Source of the DNA: Nonomuraea indica
GTDB taxonomy: Bacteria > Actinomycetota > Actinomycetes > Streptosporangiales > Streptosporangiaceae
DNA: 64,000 nucleotides
Assembly: GCF_002850745.1 (NCBI RefSeq)
Contig: NZ_KZ559471.1
Coordinates: forward strand, 287,091 to 351,090
Direction: 5' to 3'
In this document: one piece after another, positions 54,428-63,894 of the stretch
Layout of the letters: the number at the start of each line of letters is the position of its first letter
Numbering within the stretch: position 1 is the stretch's first letter
Made by a program: the position numbers and the translations under genes
Notes under the pieces: generated by a model
What the model was told of the DNA's origin: nothing
The model's database searches: none
The model's input: only the letters and a program-made list of their open reading frames with translations

Positions 54428-55273
54428 ATGAAGCCGCCGCTCCTGCTGATCGGCCAGGGCTCGAACGATGACGCCGACTCGGCGGAGTTCGGCAGGTTCG
54501 TCCACCGCCTCCGCTGCCGGCTCGACCAGAAGGCCGCCGACGTGTCCGGCGGCTACCTCGAACGGGCGACGCCGCGGCTGAGCGATTCCGTCGCCTCCCT
54601 CGTGGCCCGCGGACACCACCGCCTCGTGGCGCTGCCTCTGAGCCTGAACCGCGTGGGAGAGGAGTACCCCGCCGCCATGGAGCGCGAGCAGCAGCGCCAC
54701 CCGACGCTGATGTACGACTACGGCCGGCCCCTCGGGCCCGACCCGCGCGTGCTCGCCCTGCTGGCCGAGCGGCTCAACGACGCCGCCACCGAGATGCCCC
54801 GGCTGCGGCCCCTGGAGGTGGTCGGCGGCCGGCCCCGGCTGCGCGCCGTCGAAGCCGGGGTCGCCGACCTGCAACCCGGCCACGTCGAGCCGGGCGAGAC
54901 CGCCGTCGTGCTCGTCGGCGAGGGTTCCACCGACCCGTCGGCCAACGCCGAGATCCACCGCGTGTCCCGGCTGTTCTGGGAGACACACGCCTACGACTTC
55001 ATGACGGTCGAGACGGCGTTCGTGTCCGTCACCCCGCCCGGCGTGCCCGGCGGGCTCGAACGCTGCCACCGGCTCGGCGCCAAGCGCGTCATCGTGGTGC
55101 CCTACCTGCTGTTCGCGGGCGGCCTGCTGGAGCGGGTGTGGGCGCAGGCGCTGGCGTACGGCGCCGGGCACCCCGAACTCGACATCCGCTGCGCCGAGGT
55201 GATCGGCGACTGCGAGACCCTGGCCGACGTCGTGATCGACCGTTACGAGGAAGCGCTGCAACTGGTCCCCTGA
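54428..55273 (+). CDS. CbiX-like sirohydrochlorin chelatase homologue lacking active-site His
   Basis: This 281-residue protein has two CbiX-type domains. CbiX inserts Co (or Fe) into sirohydrochlorin using a pair of His residues. The first domain begins LLLIGQGSNDDADSAEF where HGS or HGT is expected, so the first His is Gln. The second His region, usually AGHxxxDIP, reads LNRVGEEYP. The second domain (VVLVGEGSTDPSANAEIHRV...VIVVPYLLFAGGLLERV) is already His-poor in relatives. It may be inactive or use other residues. It lies between cobL and cobT. Confidence 0.75.
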   Translation: MKPPLLLIGQGSNDDADSAEFGRFVHRLRCRLDQKAADVSGGYLERATPRLSDSVASLVARGHHRLVALPLSLNRVGEEYPAAMEREQQRHPTLMYDYGRPLGPDPRVLALLAERLNDAATEMPRLRPLEVVGGRPRLRAVEAGVADLQPGHVEPGETAVVLVGEGSTDPSANAEIHRVSRLFWETHAYDFMTVETAFVSVTPPGVPGGLERCHRLGAKRVIVVPYLLFAGGLLERVWAQALAYGAGHPELDIRCAEVIGDCETLADVVIDRYEEALQLVP

Positions 55274-55400
55274 CCCGGTCGCGGACTGGCATGCTCCCTG
55301 GTGGACCGCTCCGGCCCACGTCCGGACCGCGCCGTGCCCCGCCGCCCGCGACGTCCACCGTCCGCCCGCGCACCGCCCGCCCGCTCGCCAACCTCCTCGC

Positions 55401-55650
55401 CACCAGCCCCCTCACCCTGCTCGCCCACCAGCCCCCTCACCCTGCTCGCCCACCAGCCCCCTCACCCTGCTCGCCCACCAGCCCCCTCACCCTGCTCGCC
55501 CACCAGCCCCCTCACCCTGCTCGCCCACCAGCCCCCTCACCCTGCTCGCCCACCAGCCCCCTCACCCTGCTCGCCCACCAGCCCCCTCACCCTGCTCGCC
55601 CACCAGCCCCCTCACCCTGCTCGCCCACCAGCCCCCTCACCCTGCTCGCC
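55401..55650. repeat. Ten perfect 25-bp tandem repeats
   Basis: The unit CACCAGCCCCCTCACCCTGC plus TCGCC is repeated exactly ten times with no interruption from 55401 to 55650. It is followed by a degenerate partial copy to about 55680. It is noncoding, between the CbiX-like gene (stop 55273) and cobT (55741). Since 25 is not a multiple of 3, all three frames remain open. Perfect identity implies recent expansion by slippage or recombination. Confidence 0.97.
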
Positions 55651-55740
55651 CACTCGCCCACCTGCTCGCCCACCGCTCGCCGTCCGTGATCTGTCCGTAC
55701 CTGTCGTGATTCGTCCGTGATTCGTCCGTGGAGGTTTGCC

Positions 55741-56811
55741 GTGCTCGCCGAGACGCTCGCCGAGATCCGCCCCGCCGACCCGCGCGCCCTCGCGGACGCC
55801 CGAGCGCACCAGGACCGCCTGACCAAGCCGCGCGGCTCGCTCGGCGCCCTGGAGGACGTCGCCGTACGGCTCGCGGGCGCCGCGGGCGCCTGCCCGCCGC
55901 CCATGCCGGCCCCCGCCGCGTTGGCCATCTTCGCGGCCGACCACGGCGTGCACGCCCAGGGCGTCAGCCCGTGGCCCCAGGAGGTCACGGTCCAGATGGT
56001 CGCCAACTTCCTGGCGGGCGGGGCCGTGGCCAATGCCTTCGCGGCCCAGTCGGGCGCGTCGGTGACCGTCGTGGACGTGGGCGTCGCCGCCGACCTGCCC
56101 GACGCGCCCTCCCTGCTCAAGCACAAGATCGCCTACGGCACGGCCGACCTGTCGACGGGGCCCGCGATGAGCGTCGACCAGGCCGTCCAGGCGCTGGAGG
56201 CCGGCATCTCGGTGGCCCGCGGCCTGGTCGAGGGCGGGGCCCGGTGCCTGATCACGGGCGACATGGGCATCGCCAACACCACCGCCTCCGCCGCCCTCGT
56301 CGCGGCCTTCACCGGCCACGACCCCGCCGAGGTGACCGGCCACGGTACCGGGATCGACGAGGAGACCCACGCGCGCAAGGTGGCCGTCGTCCGGCGAGCC
56401 ATCGAGGTCAACGACGCGGCCACCGTCGGCTCCCAGCCCAGCGACGCGCTGCGCGTGCTGGCCGCCGTCGGCGGGTTCGAGCACGCGGCCATCGCCGGTC
56501 TCATCCTGGGCGGCGCGGCCTGCCGCGTGCCGGTGATCCTCGACGGTGTCATCGCCGGCGCGGCGGCCCTGGTCGCCGCCGCGCTCGACCCCGCGGCCGT
56601 CGACCACTGCGTCGCTGGCCACCGCTCCGCCGAGCCGGGCCACGCCGTGGCTCTCGCCGCCCTGGGCCTGCGCCCCCTCGTGGACCTGGAGCTCCGGCTC
56701 GGCGAGGGAACCGGCGGCCTTCTCGCCCACCCCCTCGTCTGCGCCGCCGTACGCGTGATGCACGACGTCGCCACCTTCGACTCCGCGGGCGTCTCCGAGA
56801 AGCAGAACTGA
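55741..56811 (+). CDS. cobT: Nicotinate-nucleotide:dimethylbenzimidazole phosphoribosyltransferase
   Basis: This 356-residue enzyme makes alpha-ribazole phosphate, the lower ligand precursor of B12. The motifs TKPRGSLGALEDVAVRLAG, FAADHGVHAQGVSPWPQEVTVQMVANFL, GDMGIANTTASAALVAAF, GTGIDEETHARKV and the catalytic-base region (LRLGEGTGGLLAHPLVCAAVRVMHDVATF) are complete. GTG 55741 follows GGAGG. It stands just after the 25-bp repeats. Confidence 0.97.
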   Translation: MLAETLAEIRPADPRALADARAHQDRLTKPRGSLGALEDVAVRLAGAAGACPPPMPAPAALAIFAADHGVHAQGVSPWPQEVTVQMVANFLAGGAVANAFAAQSGASVTVVDVGVAADLPDAPSLLKHKIAYGTADLSTGPAMSVDQAVQALEAGISVARGLVEGGARCLITGDMGIANTTASAALVAAFTGHDPAEVTGHGTGIDEETHARKVAVVRRAIEVNDAATVGSQPSDALRVLAAVGGFEHAAIAGLILGGAACRVPVILDGVIAGAAALVAAALDPAAVDHCVAGHRSAEPGHAVALAALGLRPLVDLELRLGEGTGGLLAHPLVCAAVRVMHDVATFDSAGVSEKQN

Positions 56812-57380
56812 CACCCCGATCCCGCGGCGCCACCCCACCCCACGGTGAGACACGCCACCCCGGACCGCCACGCCACCAGTCGGCCACCCGCCCGCCGCGC
56901 CGCGCACCGGCCCGCCCGAGCCCCCACCCGGCCCGCCCGAGCCCCCACCCGGCCCGCCCGAGCCGCCACCCGGCCCGGCCGAGCCGCCACCCGGCCCGGC
57001 CGGGCCACCACCCGGCCCGGCCGGGCCGCGCACCGGCTCGCCCGCCGCGCCGCGCCAGCGCCCGCGCCGCCACCTGGCCCGCCCCGGCCGCGTCATGACC
57101 CGGCCCGCTCGGCTGCGTCACCCCCGGTCGCGCCGCCGCCCGGCCGCGTCGTCGGCCGGGCGGGGGAGCGGGACGGTGGCGCGGTCCGACCTGGTGGGCC
57201 GGGTTATCCTTGGGTGGCTGTCAGCGCTGGCCAGACGCCCTGAGACGACGGAAGCGGGCCCGCTGGATCCCTCCAGCCGCTTGTCGCCGGGTGCTGACCC
57301 GTGCGAAGCGAACGCCCCATGAAGACCCGATAGGTTTACCTCCTGACAGACCCAACCTTTGCGAACGGGAGATTCCCACC
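56812..57380. repeat. Noncoding region with 21-bp repeats upstream of cysG
   Basis: About six near-identical 21-bp units (CCCACCCGGCCCGCCCGAGCC type, drifting to CCACCACCCGGCCCGGCCGGG) occupy roughly 56909-57030. The remaining 350 bases have no supportable gene. A few short hairpins appear near the 3' end (GCTGGA-TCCAGC at 57262-57277 and CGGGT-ACCCG at 57288-57301), possibly part of the cysG leader. I found no cobalamin-riboswitch box. Confidence 0.7.
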
Positions 57381-58613
57381 ATGGGCCCCTACCTCCTCGG
57401 CCTGCGGCTTTCCGGTCGCCGGGTTCTCGTCGTGGGGGGCGGCCACGTCGCCCAGCGGCGTATTCCCGCCCTGCTGGAGGCGGGCGCGGTGGTCACCCTG
57501 GTGTCGCCCGGCGTCACCCCCGCCCTCGACGACCTGATCGCCGCCGGCCGGATCACCTGGCACGCCAGGCCCTACGAGGTGGGCGACTGTGACGGCGCCT
57601 GGCTCGTCCAGGCCTGCACCGACAAGCGTTCCGTCAACACCGCCGTCGCCGCCGAGGCCGAGGCCAAGCACATCTGGTGCGTACGCGCCGACGACAAGGA
57701 CGCCTCCGCCGCGTGGACCCCCGCCTCCGGCAAGGTCGACGAGATCACCGTGGCGGTCACCGCCGGCGGCGACCCCCGCCGGGCGGCCGGCATCAGGGAC
57801 GCCGTGGTGGGCGCGCTGCGCGACGGCACCGTCGACGCCCGGCGCAGCCGCACCAAGCCGGTCGGCGTGGCCCTCGTCGGCGGCGGTCCCGGCGACCCCG
57901 GTCTGATCACCGTTCGTGGCCGGCAGCTCCTCGCGCAGGCCGACGTGGTCGTGGCCGACCGGCTCGCGCCCCGCGCCCTCCTCGACGAGCTCGCACCCGA
58001 CGTCGAGCTCATCGACGCCGCCAAGGTCCCCTACGGCAGGTCGCTGGCCCAGGAGGCCATCAACGACGTGCTCGTCGACCGGGCCAGGCAGGGCAAGTTC
58101 GTGGTCCGGCTCAAGGGCGGCGACCCGTTCGTGTTCGGCCGAGGCGGCGAGGAGATGATCGCCTGTGCCCGAGCGGGCATCCCCGTGCTGGTCGTGCCCG
58201 GCATCACCAGCGCCGTGGCGGTGCCCGCCTCGGCCGGCGTCCCCGTGACGCATCGGGGCGTGAGCCAGGAGTTCCACGTGGTGTCCGTCCACGTGGCGCC
58301 CGACGATCCGCGGTCCACCGTCGACTGGCCCGCCATGGCGCGTTCCCAGGGCACCTTGGTGCTCCTCATGGCCGTCGAGCGGCTGTCCAAGGTCGCCGAA
58401 GCGCTGCTGCGAGACGGACGTTCGCCGGAGACTCCCGTAATGGTCGTCCAGGACGGTACCCTTCCGACCCAGCGGGCGGTCGTCGCTCCGCTTTCCACCG
58501 TCGCCGACCGCGTGTCCGCGGCTGGGATACGACCGCCGGCGATCGTCATCGTCGGCGACGTCGTCAGGGTGGGCCAGGAGGTCGAGATGGTTCGAGCGGA
58601 GCGCTTGCCGTGA
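57381..58613 (+). CDS. cysG: Siroheme synthase-type fusion: precorrin-2 dehydrogenase and uroporphyrinogen-III C-methyltransferase
   Basis: This 410-residue protein has an N-terminal precorrin-2 dehydrogenase domain ([34 protein letters not shown]-binding) and a C-terminal SUMT domain ([77 protein letters not shown]). It makes precorrin-2 and sirohydrochlorin for siroheme and B12. ATG 57381 follows GGGAG. Its stop overlaps the GTG of the following dynamin-like gene (GTGA). Confidence 0.96.
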   Translation: MGPYLLGLRLSGRRVLVVGGGHVAQRRIPALLEAGAVVTLVSPGVTPALDDLIAAGRITWHARPYEVGDCDGAWLVQACTDKRSVNTAVAAEAEAKHIWCVRADDKDASAAWTPASGKVDEITVAVTAGGDPRRAAGIRDAVVGALRDGTVDARRSRTKPVGVALVGGGPGDPGLITVRGRQLLAQADVVVADRLAPRALLDELAPDVELIDAAKVPYGRSLAQEAINDVLVDRARQGKFVVRLKGGDPFVFGRGGEEMIACARAGIPVLVVPGITSAVAVPASAGVPVTHRGVSQEFHVVSVHVAPDDPRSTVDWPAMARSQGTLVLLMAVERLSKVAEALLRDGRSPETPVMVVQDGTLPTQRAVVAPLSTVADRVSAAGIRPPAIVIVGDVVRVGQEVEMVRAERLP

Positions 58614-61195
58614 ACACGGCCATGGACGACGGGCGTCCGGAGTCGCCGGGCGAGCAGACCCTCAACTTCCGCGCGATCAGCGACGACACCCCCGCCGAGC
58701 CACCCCCTCCCGCGTTCGACGCCTTCGCGCCCAGGGTGGCGCCGTCACGGGCGAGCGAGCCCGCCCATGCGCACGAACGCGCCACCAAGGACGTACCGAC
58801 CCAGAACGACGAGCCCCCGCGCCCGGACAGACCGGCACCGAACGACGAGCACGCACGCGAGGACGCCCCGCGGGAAGACACGGACCCGGAGGGCGCGGCC
58901 CCCTCGGCGGAAGAGCCCGCTCCCGAGCACGAGACCGGTCACCCGGACCTTGCGGCTGCGGCCCGTGACGACGCCACCGCCCCGGACGAGCCGGTCCTGG
59001 GTGACCGCACCGGCCCGGAGCCCGTCCCGGGTGACCGCACCGGCCAGGGCGAGCCTGTGGCGGACGACTTCACCGACCCCGACGAGCCCGACCCCGATGA
59101 CGACCGTTCGCCTGAAGCGCCGGCCGCGCCGGAAGCGCCCGCCACGGAGGTCGCCTTCTCCGGGGACGGTTCTGCCGCCGTGGAGGATGTACGGGCCCAG
59201 GCCGAATCCCCGGATGACGCCTTCTCGCCGGATGAGCCCGTCGCGGCTCCCAACCCCGTCACGAGCACGGAACATCCTGCCGAGCCCGTGGAGCCCGTGG
59301 AGCCCGTGGAGCCCGTGGAGCTCGTGGAGCCCGTGGAGCCCGTGGAGTCGGCCGACGGCGCCGAGGCGACCGGCGAGGACGACCATCGAGCCGATGTTGT
59401 CGAGCCGGGCGACCGAGCCGAGCCCACCGCTCCCGGCGACCCAGCGGAACCCGCCACTCCCGGCGACCCAGCCGAGCCGACCACTTGCGGCGACCACACC
59501 GACGCGCTTCACCCGGACGCGCCCGCCGAGCCGCCGCGGCGCAGGGGAGGCGAGGGGCTGCCTCCCGAGACGGTGGCCGCGCTGACGGCCGCCCTCGACA
59601 CCCTGCGCGCCAGCGTCTCGGAGGTCAGGTTCGGGCTCGACCTGCCGGGCGCCGAGGAGGCGCGGCAGGCGCAGGCCGATCTGCTGACCCAGCTCCAGGA
59701 CTACGTGCTGCCGAGGGTGCGCACCAGCACGGCGCCCGCCCTCATCGTCGTCGCCGGCTCGACCGGCGCGGGCAAGTCCACGCTGGTCAACTCGCTGGCC
59801 GAGAAGAACGTCTCCCGCACCGGCGTGCGGCGGCCCACCACGGGCGTGCCTGTCCTGGCCTGCCATCCGGAGGACCGCGCCTGGTTCGCCGAGGGAGAGC
59901 TGCTGGCCGGGCTGCGCCGCATCGACACGCCCCAGCCGGACGCCGGGCTCGACAGCATGATCGTCGTGCCTACGGAGAAGCTCCCCCAGGGCGTCGCGCT
60001 GCTCGACACCCCCGACATCGACTCGGTCGTCGAGGAGCACCACGAGATCGCCCAGCGCATGCTCGACGCGGCCGACCTGTGGGTGTTCGTCACCACGGCC
60101 GCCCGCTACGCCGACGCCCCCGCCTGGAACCTTCTCAGGCTCGCCAAGGAGCGCGGCGCCCGGCTCGCCATCGTGCTGTCCCGGGTGCAGCCGAGGGCGC
60201 GCGACGTGGTGCTCAAGCACTTCGTCCGCATGCTCACCGAGTACGGCCTGGGGGAGATTGACCGGTTCGTCATCAACGAGGCGAAGGTCGTCGACGGCCG
60301 CCTGCCCGACAGCGAGGTCACCGAGCTGCGCCTGTGGCTGGCCGAGCTGTCGGTGGACGAGGAACGCCGGGAGCAGGCCGTACGCGAGACGCTGAACGGC
60401 GTGCTCAACAGCTTCCGCACCCGCGTCCCCGCGCTGGCCAAGCACCTGGAGGTCCAGGTCGCCTTCCGCACGGAGCTGCGTGCCGACGTGGAGGCGGCCT
60501 ACCGCAACGCGCTCTCCGAGACCGACAAGGCGTTCCGCGGCGGCACGCTCATCCACGGCGAGGTGCTGGCCCGCTGGCAGGACTTCGCCGGGTCCGGCGA
60601 CCTTCTGCGCACCCTTCACCTGCGCAAGCGCGGCAGGTCGGCCGGTCAGGCGCCCGAGCGCGTCATGGCGTTCCGGACGGCGCTGCGTGCCGGGCTGGAG
60701 TCGGTGATCGTCGCGGGTGCCAACCGGGCCGCCGAGGAGGTCGCGGCCCGCTGGCGGCACCGCTCGCCGCTCGGCGCCAAGCTCGCCGAGGACCTCGACC
60801 GTCCCTCCGACGATCTCGTACGGCACGCGAGCCGGGCCATCGCCGCCTGGCAGGAGCACGTCACCGAGATGGTGCGCACCGACGGCGTGGCCAAGCGGTC
60901 GGTGTCCAAGCTGCTCTCGTTCGACGCCGACTCGCTGTCGTTGATCTTCATGGTCGCGATGTTCAGCGGTCCCGTCGAGGGGCTCCAGCACCGGCTGGTC
61001 ACCGCGTTGCTCGGCGCCGAGTCGCTGCGGGGCATCGGGGCCAAGGCGCTCAGCGATCTGAGGGCCAGGATCGGCATGCTGTTCGACGAGGAATCCATGC
61101 GTTACGCGCACGTACTCGACTCGGCGGGCATTCCCGACGAGTCCATCGCGACGCGTCTGTACCAGGCCACGTACAACCTTGAGGTGGCTCGATGA
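58610..61195 (+). CDS. Dynamin-like GTPase with acidic disordered N-terminus
   Basis: This 861-residue protein has a long acidic Pro/Glu/Asp-rich N-terminal region (residues about 1-310), including a repeat of EPVEPV type at 59279-59345. The GTPase domain follows: P-loop [20 protein letters not shown]2-like [11 protein letters not shown]3 [10 protein letters not shown] and [15 protein letters not shown]. Helical stalk-like sequence and a hydrophobic patch ([13 protein letters not shown]) follow. The start GTG 58610 overlaps the cysG stop. The organisation resembles paired dynamin-like proteins of Streptomyces (DynA/DynB); orthology is untested. Confidence 0.82.
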   Translation: MNTAMDDGRPESPGEQTLNFRAISDDTPAEPPPPAFDAFAPRVAPSRASEPAHAHERATKDVPTQNDEPPRPDRPAPNDEHAREDAPREDTDPEGAAPSAEEPAPEHETGHPDLAAAARDDATAPDEPVLGDRTGPEPVPGDRTGQGEPVADDFTDPDEPDPDDDRSPEAPAAPEAPATEVAFSGDGSAAVEDVRAQAESPDDAFSPDEPVAAPNPVTSTEHPAEPVEPVEPVEPVELVEPVEPVESADGAEATGEDDHRADVVEPGDRAEPTAPGDPAEPATPGDPAEPTTCGDHTDALHPDAPAEPPRRRGGEGLPPETVAALTAALDTLRASVSEVRFGLDLPGAEEARQAQADLLTQLQDYVLPRVRTSTAPALIVVAGSTGAGKSTLVNSLAEKNVSRTGVRRPTTGVPVLACHPEDRAWFAEGELLAGLRRIDTPQPDAGLDSMIVVPTEKLPQGVALLDTPDIDSVVEEHHEIAQRMLDAADLWVFVTTAARYADAPAWNLLRLAKERGARLAIVLSRVQPRARDVVLKHFVRMLTEYGLGEIDRFVINEAKVVDGRLPDSEVTELRLWLAELSVDEERREQAVRETLNGVLNSFRTRVPALAKHLEVQVAFRTELRADVEAAYRNALSETDKAFRGGTLIHGEVLARWQDFAGSGDLLRTLHLRKRGRSAGQAPERVMAFRTALRAGLESVIVAGANRAAEEVAARWRHRSPLGAKLAEDLDRPSDDLVRHASRAIAAWQEHVTEMVRTDGVAKRSVSKLLSFDADSLSLIFMVAMFSGPVEGLQHRLVTALLGAESLRGIGAKALSDLRARIGMLFDEESMRYAHVLDSAGIPDESIATRLYQATYNLEVAR

Positions 61196-62814
61196 CCACC
61201 GTCGCGGCGAGGCCGAGCCTCGCGACACGGCTGACCGCCCTCACCAAGATCGTCGAATTGGGGCCGGGGCGGCTCGAACCCAAGCTGCTCGCCGAGGCGA
61301 GCACGCTCCTCACCCGCGCCGGTGAGCGGCTCAAGCTGTCGTCCGAACACACCGTGGTCGCCCTGGCGGGCGGCACCGGCAGCGGGAAGTCGTCGCTGTT
61401 CAACGCCCTGTCCGGTCTCGAACTGTCGCCCACGGGGGTGCGCAGGCCCACCACGGCCCGCACCCATGCCTGCGTGTGGGGTCTGGAAGGCGCGACGCCG
61501 CTGCTCGACTGGCTGCAGATCCAGTGGCGGCACCGGTTCTCCCGGTCCAGCGCGCTCGACAAGGGCGAGACCCAGCTGAACGGGCTCATCCTGCTCGACC
61601 TGCCCGACCACGACTCGATCCGCGCCCTCACCGACAACGAGGCCGACCGGCTCATCGGCGTGGCCGACCTGGTCGTGTGGGTGCTCGACCCGCAGAAGTA
61701 CGCCGACGCCTCCACCCACCGCCGCTACGTCACGGAGCTGGCGGGGCACGAGGCGGTGACGGTGTTCGCCCTCAACCAGGCCGACCGGCTGAGCGCCGAA
61801 GAGCTCGCCGAGCTGGTCATCGACCTCAACGACCTGCTTCGGCGCGAAGGCGTCGAACACCCCAGCGTGGTGCCCACCTCGGCCGTCACCGGCCGGGGTG
61901 TCGACAGCCTCAAGAGCGTGATCGCGGCGGCCGTCTCCCGGCGCAGGGCCGCCGTCCAGAAGCTGGAGGCCGATCTGCACCGGCTGGAGCAGCGCATCGC
62001 GCAGACGATGCCGGTGGGGGAGGCGCTGTCGGCCCCCTCGACGGTCGACGACGCCCGCAGGCTCGGGCTCACCGACGCGCTGTGCGACGCCGTGGGCGTA
62101 CCCGCCGTGGGCGAGGCCATGGAGAACGTCTACGCCGAACGGTCGATGAGCTGGGTCGGCTGGCCGTACCCACGATGGCTCGCCAAGCTGCGGCCCAACC
62201 CCCTCAAGGCCCTGCGCCTGCACGACGTCGCCGACGAGATCCGCGGCATCGCCTCGGGCAGCGTGAGCGCCCAGCCGGCCGAGGTGGTCAACGCCGTCCA
62301 GGCGCTCGCCGACGGCCTGTCGTCCGACATGCACCCGGTGTGGCGCTCGTCGCTCAACCACGCGGCCCGTTCGCAGGCGGCCAAGCTCCCCAAGGCGCTC
62401 ACCGACGACCTCTCCGAGGCCGCCCCCCGGCTCGACCGGGTGCCGTGGTGGTGGCGGCTGCTCAAGATGTGGCAGTACACGCTGGTGGCGGGGTTCGTCC
62501 TGGGCCTGGCCTGGCTGGCGACGGGGCTGCTGTTCCCGGGGCAGGCGCCGCTCGGCGTCCGGTTGCTCGGCGACACGGCGGCGCTGCCGTGGGTGGGGCT
62601 GATGATGGCCGCCGTGCTCGGCCTGGGCGCGTTGTCGGGGATCGCCGCACGCAACTTCGTCGAGTTGGGCGCCTCGAAGGAACGCGAACGCCTCGAACGC
62701 GAGATGCGCCGCCGGGTGTCGGCCATCGCCGAGACGATGGTGGTGGAGCCGGTCGAGCGCGAACTGGGGCGTCACCATGCCTTCTACACGGCCATGAGGG
62801 CCATGGCCGGCTGA
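61192..62814 (+). CDS. Second dynamin-like GTPase with two transmembrane helices
   Basis: This 540-residue protein begins four bases inside the end of the first GTPase gene (ATGA). The GTPase has P-loop LAGGTGSGKSSLFNALSG, VRRPTTARTHACVW (G2), LLDLPDHDSI (G3) and VFALNQADRLS (G4, NQAD variant of NKxD). Two transmembrane helices (about 425-445 and 462-482, LVAGFVLGLAWLATGLLFPG, VGLMMAAVLGLGALSGIAA) anchor it. A final coiled-coil helix follows. It likely works with the upstream GTPase at the membrane. Confidence 0.85.
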   Translation: MTTVAARPSLATRLTALTKIVELGPGRLEPKLLAEASTLLTRAGERLKLSSEHTVVALAGGTGSGKSSLFNALSGLELSPTGVRRPTTARTHACVWGLEGATPLLDWLQIQWRHRFSRSSALDKGETQLNGLILLDLPDHDSIRALTDNEADRLIGVADLVVWVLDPQKYADASTHRRYVTELAGHEAVTVFALNQADRLSAEELAELVIDLNDLLRREGVEHPSVVPTSAVTGRGVDSLKSVIAAAVSRRRAAVQKLEADLHRLEQRIAQTMPVGEALSAPSTVDDARRLGLTDALCDAVGVPAVGEAMENVYAERSMSWVGWPYPRWLAKLRPNPLKALRLHDVADEIRGIASGSVSAQPAEVVNAVQALADGLSSDMHPVWRSSLNHAARSQAAKLPKALTDDLSEAAPRLDRVPWWWRLLKMWQYTLVAGFVLGLAWLATGLLFPGQAPLGVRLLGDTAALPWVGLMMAAVLGLGALSGIAARNFVELGASKERERLEREMRRRVSAIAETMVVEPVERELGRHHAFYTAMRAMAG

Positions 62815-62980
62815 ACCGCCCGGCCCTGGCCCTCGGCGCGGCCGGCTCGTCCACAGGCCGGCTCGCCGTCGCCCTCCCTGTCCACAGAACGTCGTTCGCC
62901 TCCCGTGCGCGCGTACCCGCTGCGGCACCGTGGTACCAGGTCGCGGGCACTCCGCCCGCCCGCCGCATGGGAGGCAACGG

Positions 62981-63760
62981 ATGAACGACATCTACATCAC
63001 GCTCACCGGCAACGTCGCAGCAGAGCCCCGTCAATACACCTTCGAGGACGGCGCGAGGGTGACGTCGCTGCGGGTGCTGACCGCTCACCGCTACTTCGAC
63101 AGGAAAACCGGGCAGTGGACCGACGGCGAGAAGGTGTGCTTCGCGGTGCGCTGCTGGCGGGCCCTCGGTGACAACGTGGCTCAGTCGATCAAGGTCGGGC
63201 ATCCCGTGGTGGTGTCGGGCAAGCTGCGCATCCGCGAGTTCGGCCCGGAGGGCGACCGGCGCTTCATGCCCGAGGTGGAGGCCAGCGCGGTCGGCCATGA
63301 CCTGCGCTGGGGCACGGGCGTGTTCGCCAAGCCCGACAGGGGCGGCGCGGGGGCGAGCGTCAGCAGGGAGATGCGCGACCGGCTCGACGCCGAGACCGAA
63401 GACTGGGCCATGGGCACCAGGCCCCCCGCCGCGACGCGGCCGGCTCCGAGCCCCCTGGACCTCTCCACCCCGCCCGCGACCCCGCAGCCTGCCACCACAC
63501 CGGACGGCACCGCCACCGCCCCATCCCTGCCCGTGGACCCGGCCCTGTCCGTCGACCCGGGCTCAGCCCAGGTCGTGACCACGCGGCAGGACGTGGCCAC
63601 GACCCCCGCTCCCAAGACGGGCAGCGCCCGGCAGAGCGCCGCCAAGGCGAGGAAGGGCGCCGCCGGCAGCAGCGCCGCGGTGCGCATCCTCGGCGCGGAC
63701 GACAACGAGAGCGAGTCCGAGGACGCCGAATGGCCGACCGACGAACGCGCAGCCGCCTGA
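62981..63760 (+). CDS. Single-stranded DNA-binding protein paralogue without acidic tip
   Basis: This 259-residue protein has an SSB OB-fold at residues 1-115 (DIYITLTGNVAAEPRQYTFEDGARVTSLRVLTAHRYFD, CFAVRCWRALGDNVAQSIKVGHPVVVSGKLRIREFG). An unstructured Pro/Ala/Thr-rich linker of about 140 residues follows. Its end (AEWPTDERAAA) has acidic residues before it but lacks the canonical DDDIPF-type tip that recruits partners. It is an accessory SSB, not the replicative one. ATG 62981 follows GGGAGGC. It lies 167 bases after the GTPase pair. Confidence 0.88.
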   Translation: MNDIYITLTGNVAAEPRQYTFEDGARVTSLRVLTAHRYFDRKTGQWTDGEKVCFAVRCWRALGDNVAQSIKVGHPVVVSGKLRIREFGPEGDRRFMPEVEASAVGHDLRWGTGVFAKPDRGGAGASVSREMRDRLDAETEDWAMGTRPPAATRPAPSPLDLSTPPATPQPATTPDGTATAPSLPVDPALSVDPGSAQVVTTRQDVATTPAPKTGSARQSAAKARKGAAGSSAAVRILGADDNESESEDAEWPTDERAAA

Positions 63761-63894
63761 CCAAGCGGCCGGACACGGACGCGGAGCCGGGTACGGGACG
63801 CGGGGATGGACGCAGAGCCGGACAGGGACGCGAAGGCGCATCGCGCGGAGCCGGACACACGGACGTGGAGCAGCACACGGCGAACAGGCCGCAC
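63761..63894. repeat. Degenerate repetitive spacer
   Basis: The region contains a recurring GGACACGGACGCGGAGCCGG-like pattern in several diverged copies. No gene with family character is visible. It separates the SSB gene from the partial gene at the window edge. Confidence 0.5.

Noticed and set aside
55401..55650. CRISPR array
   Set aside because: Repeats are directly joined with no spacers, and no cas genes are present.
55138..55720. Ser/Pro-rich ORFs across the 25-bp repeats
   Set aside because: The repeat length leaves all three frames open, so openness is not evidence of coding. No start with a ribosome site was found.
57100..57380. Cobalamin riboswitch before cysG
   Set aside because: Neither the B12-box type sequence nor the usual conserved helices could be found. 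Only short hairpins are visible.
58745..62991. Long minus-strand frames opposite the dynamin-like genes
   Set aside because: These are shadows. The plus strand has coupled GTPases with all G motifs. The minus frames are low-complexity.
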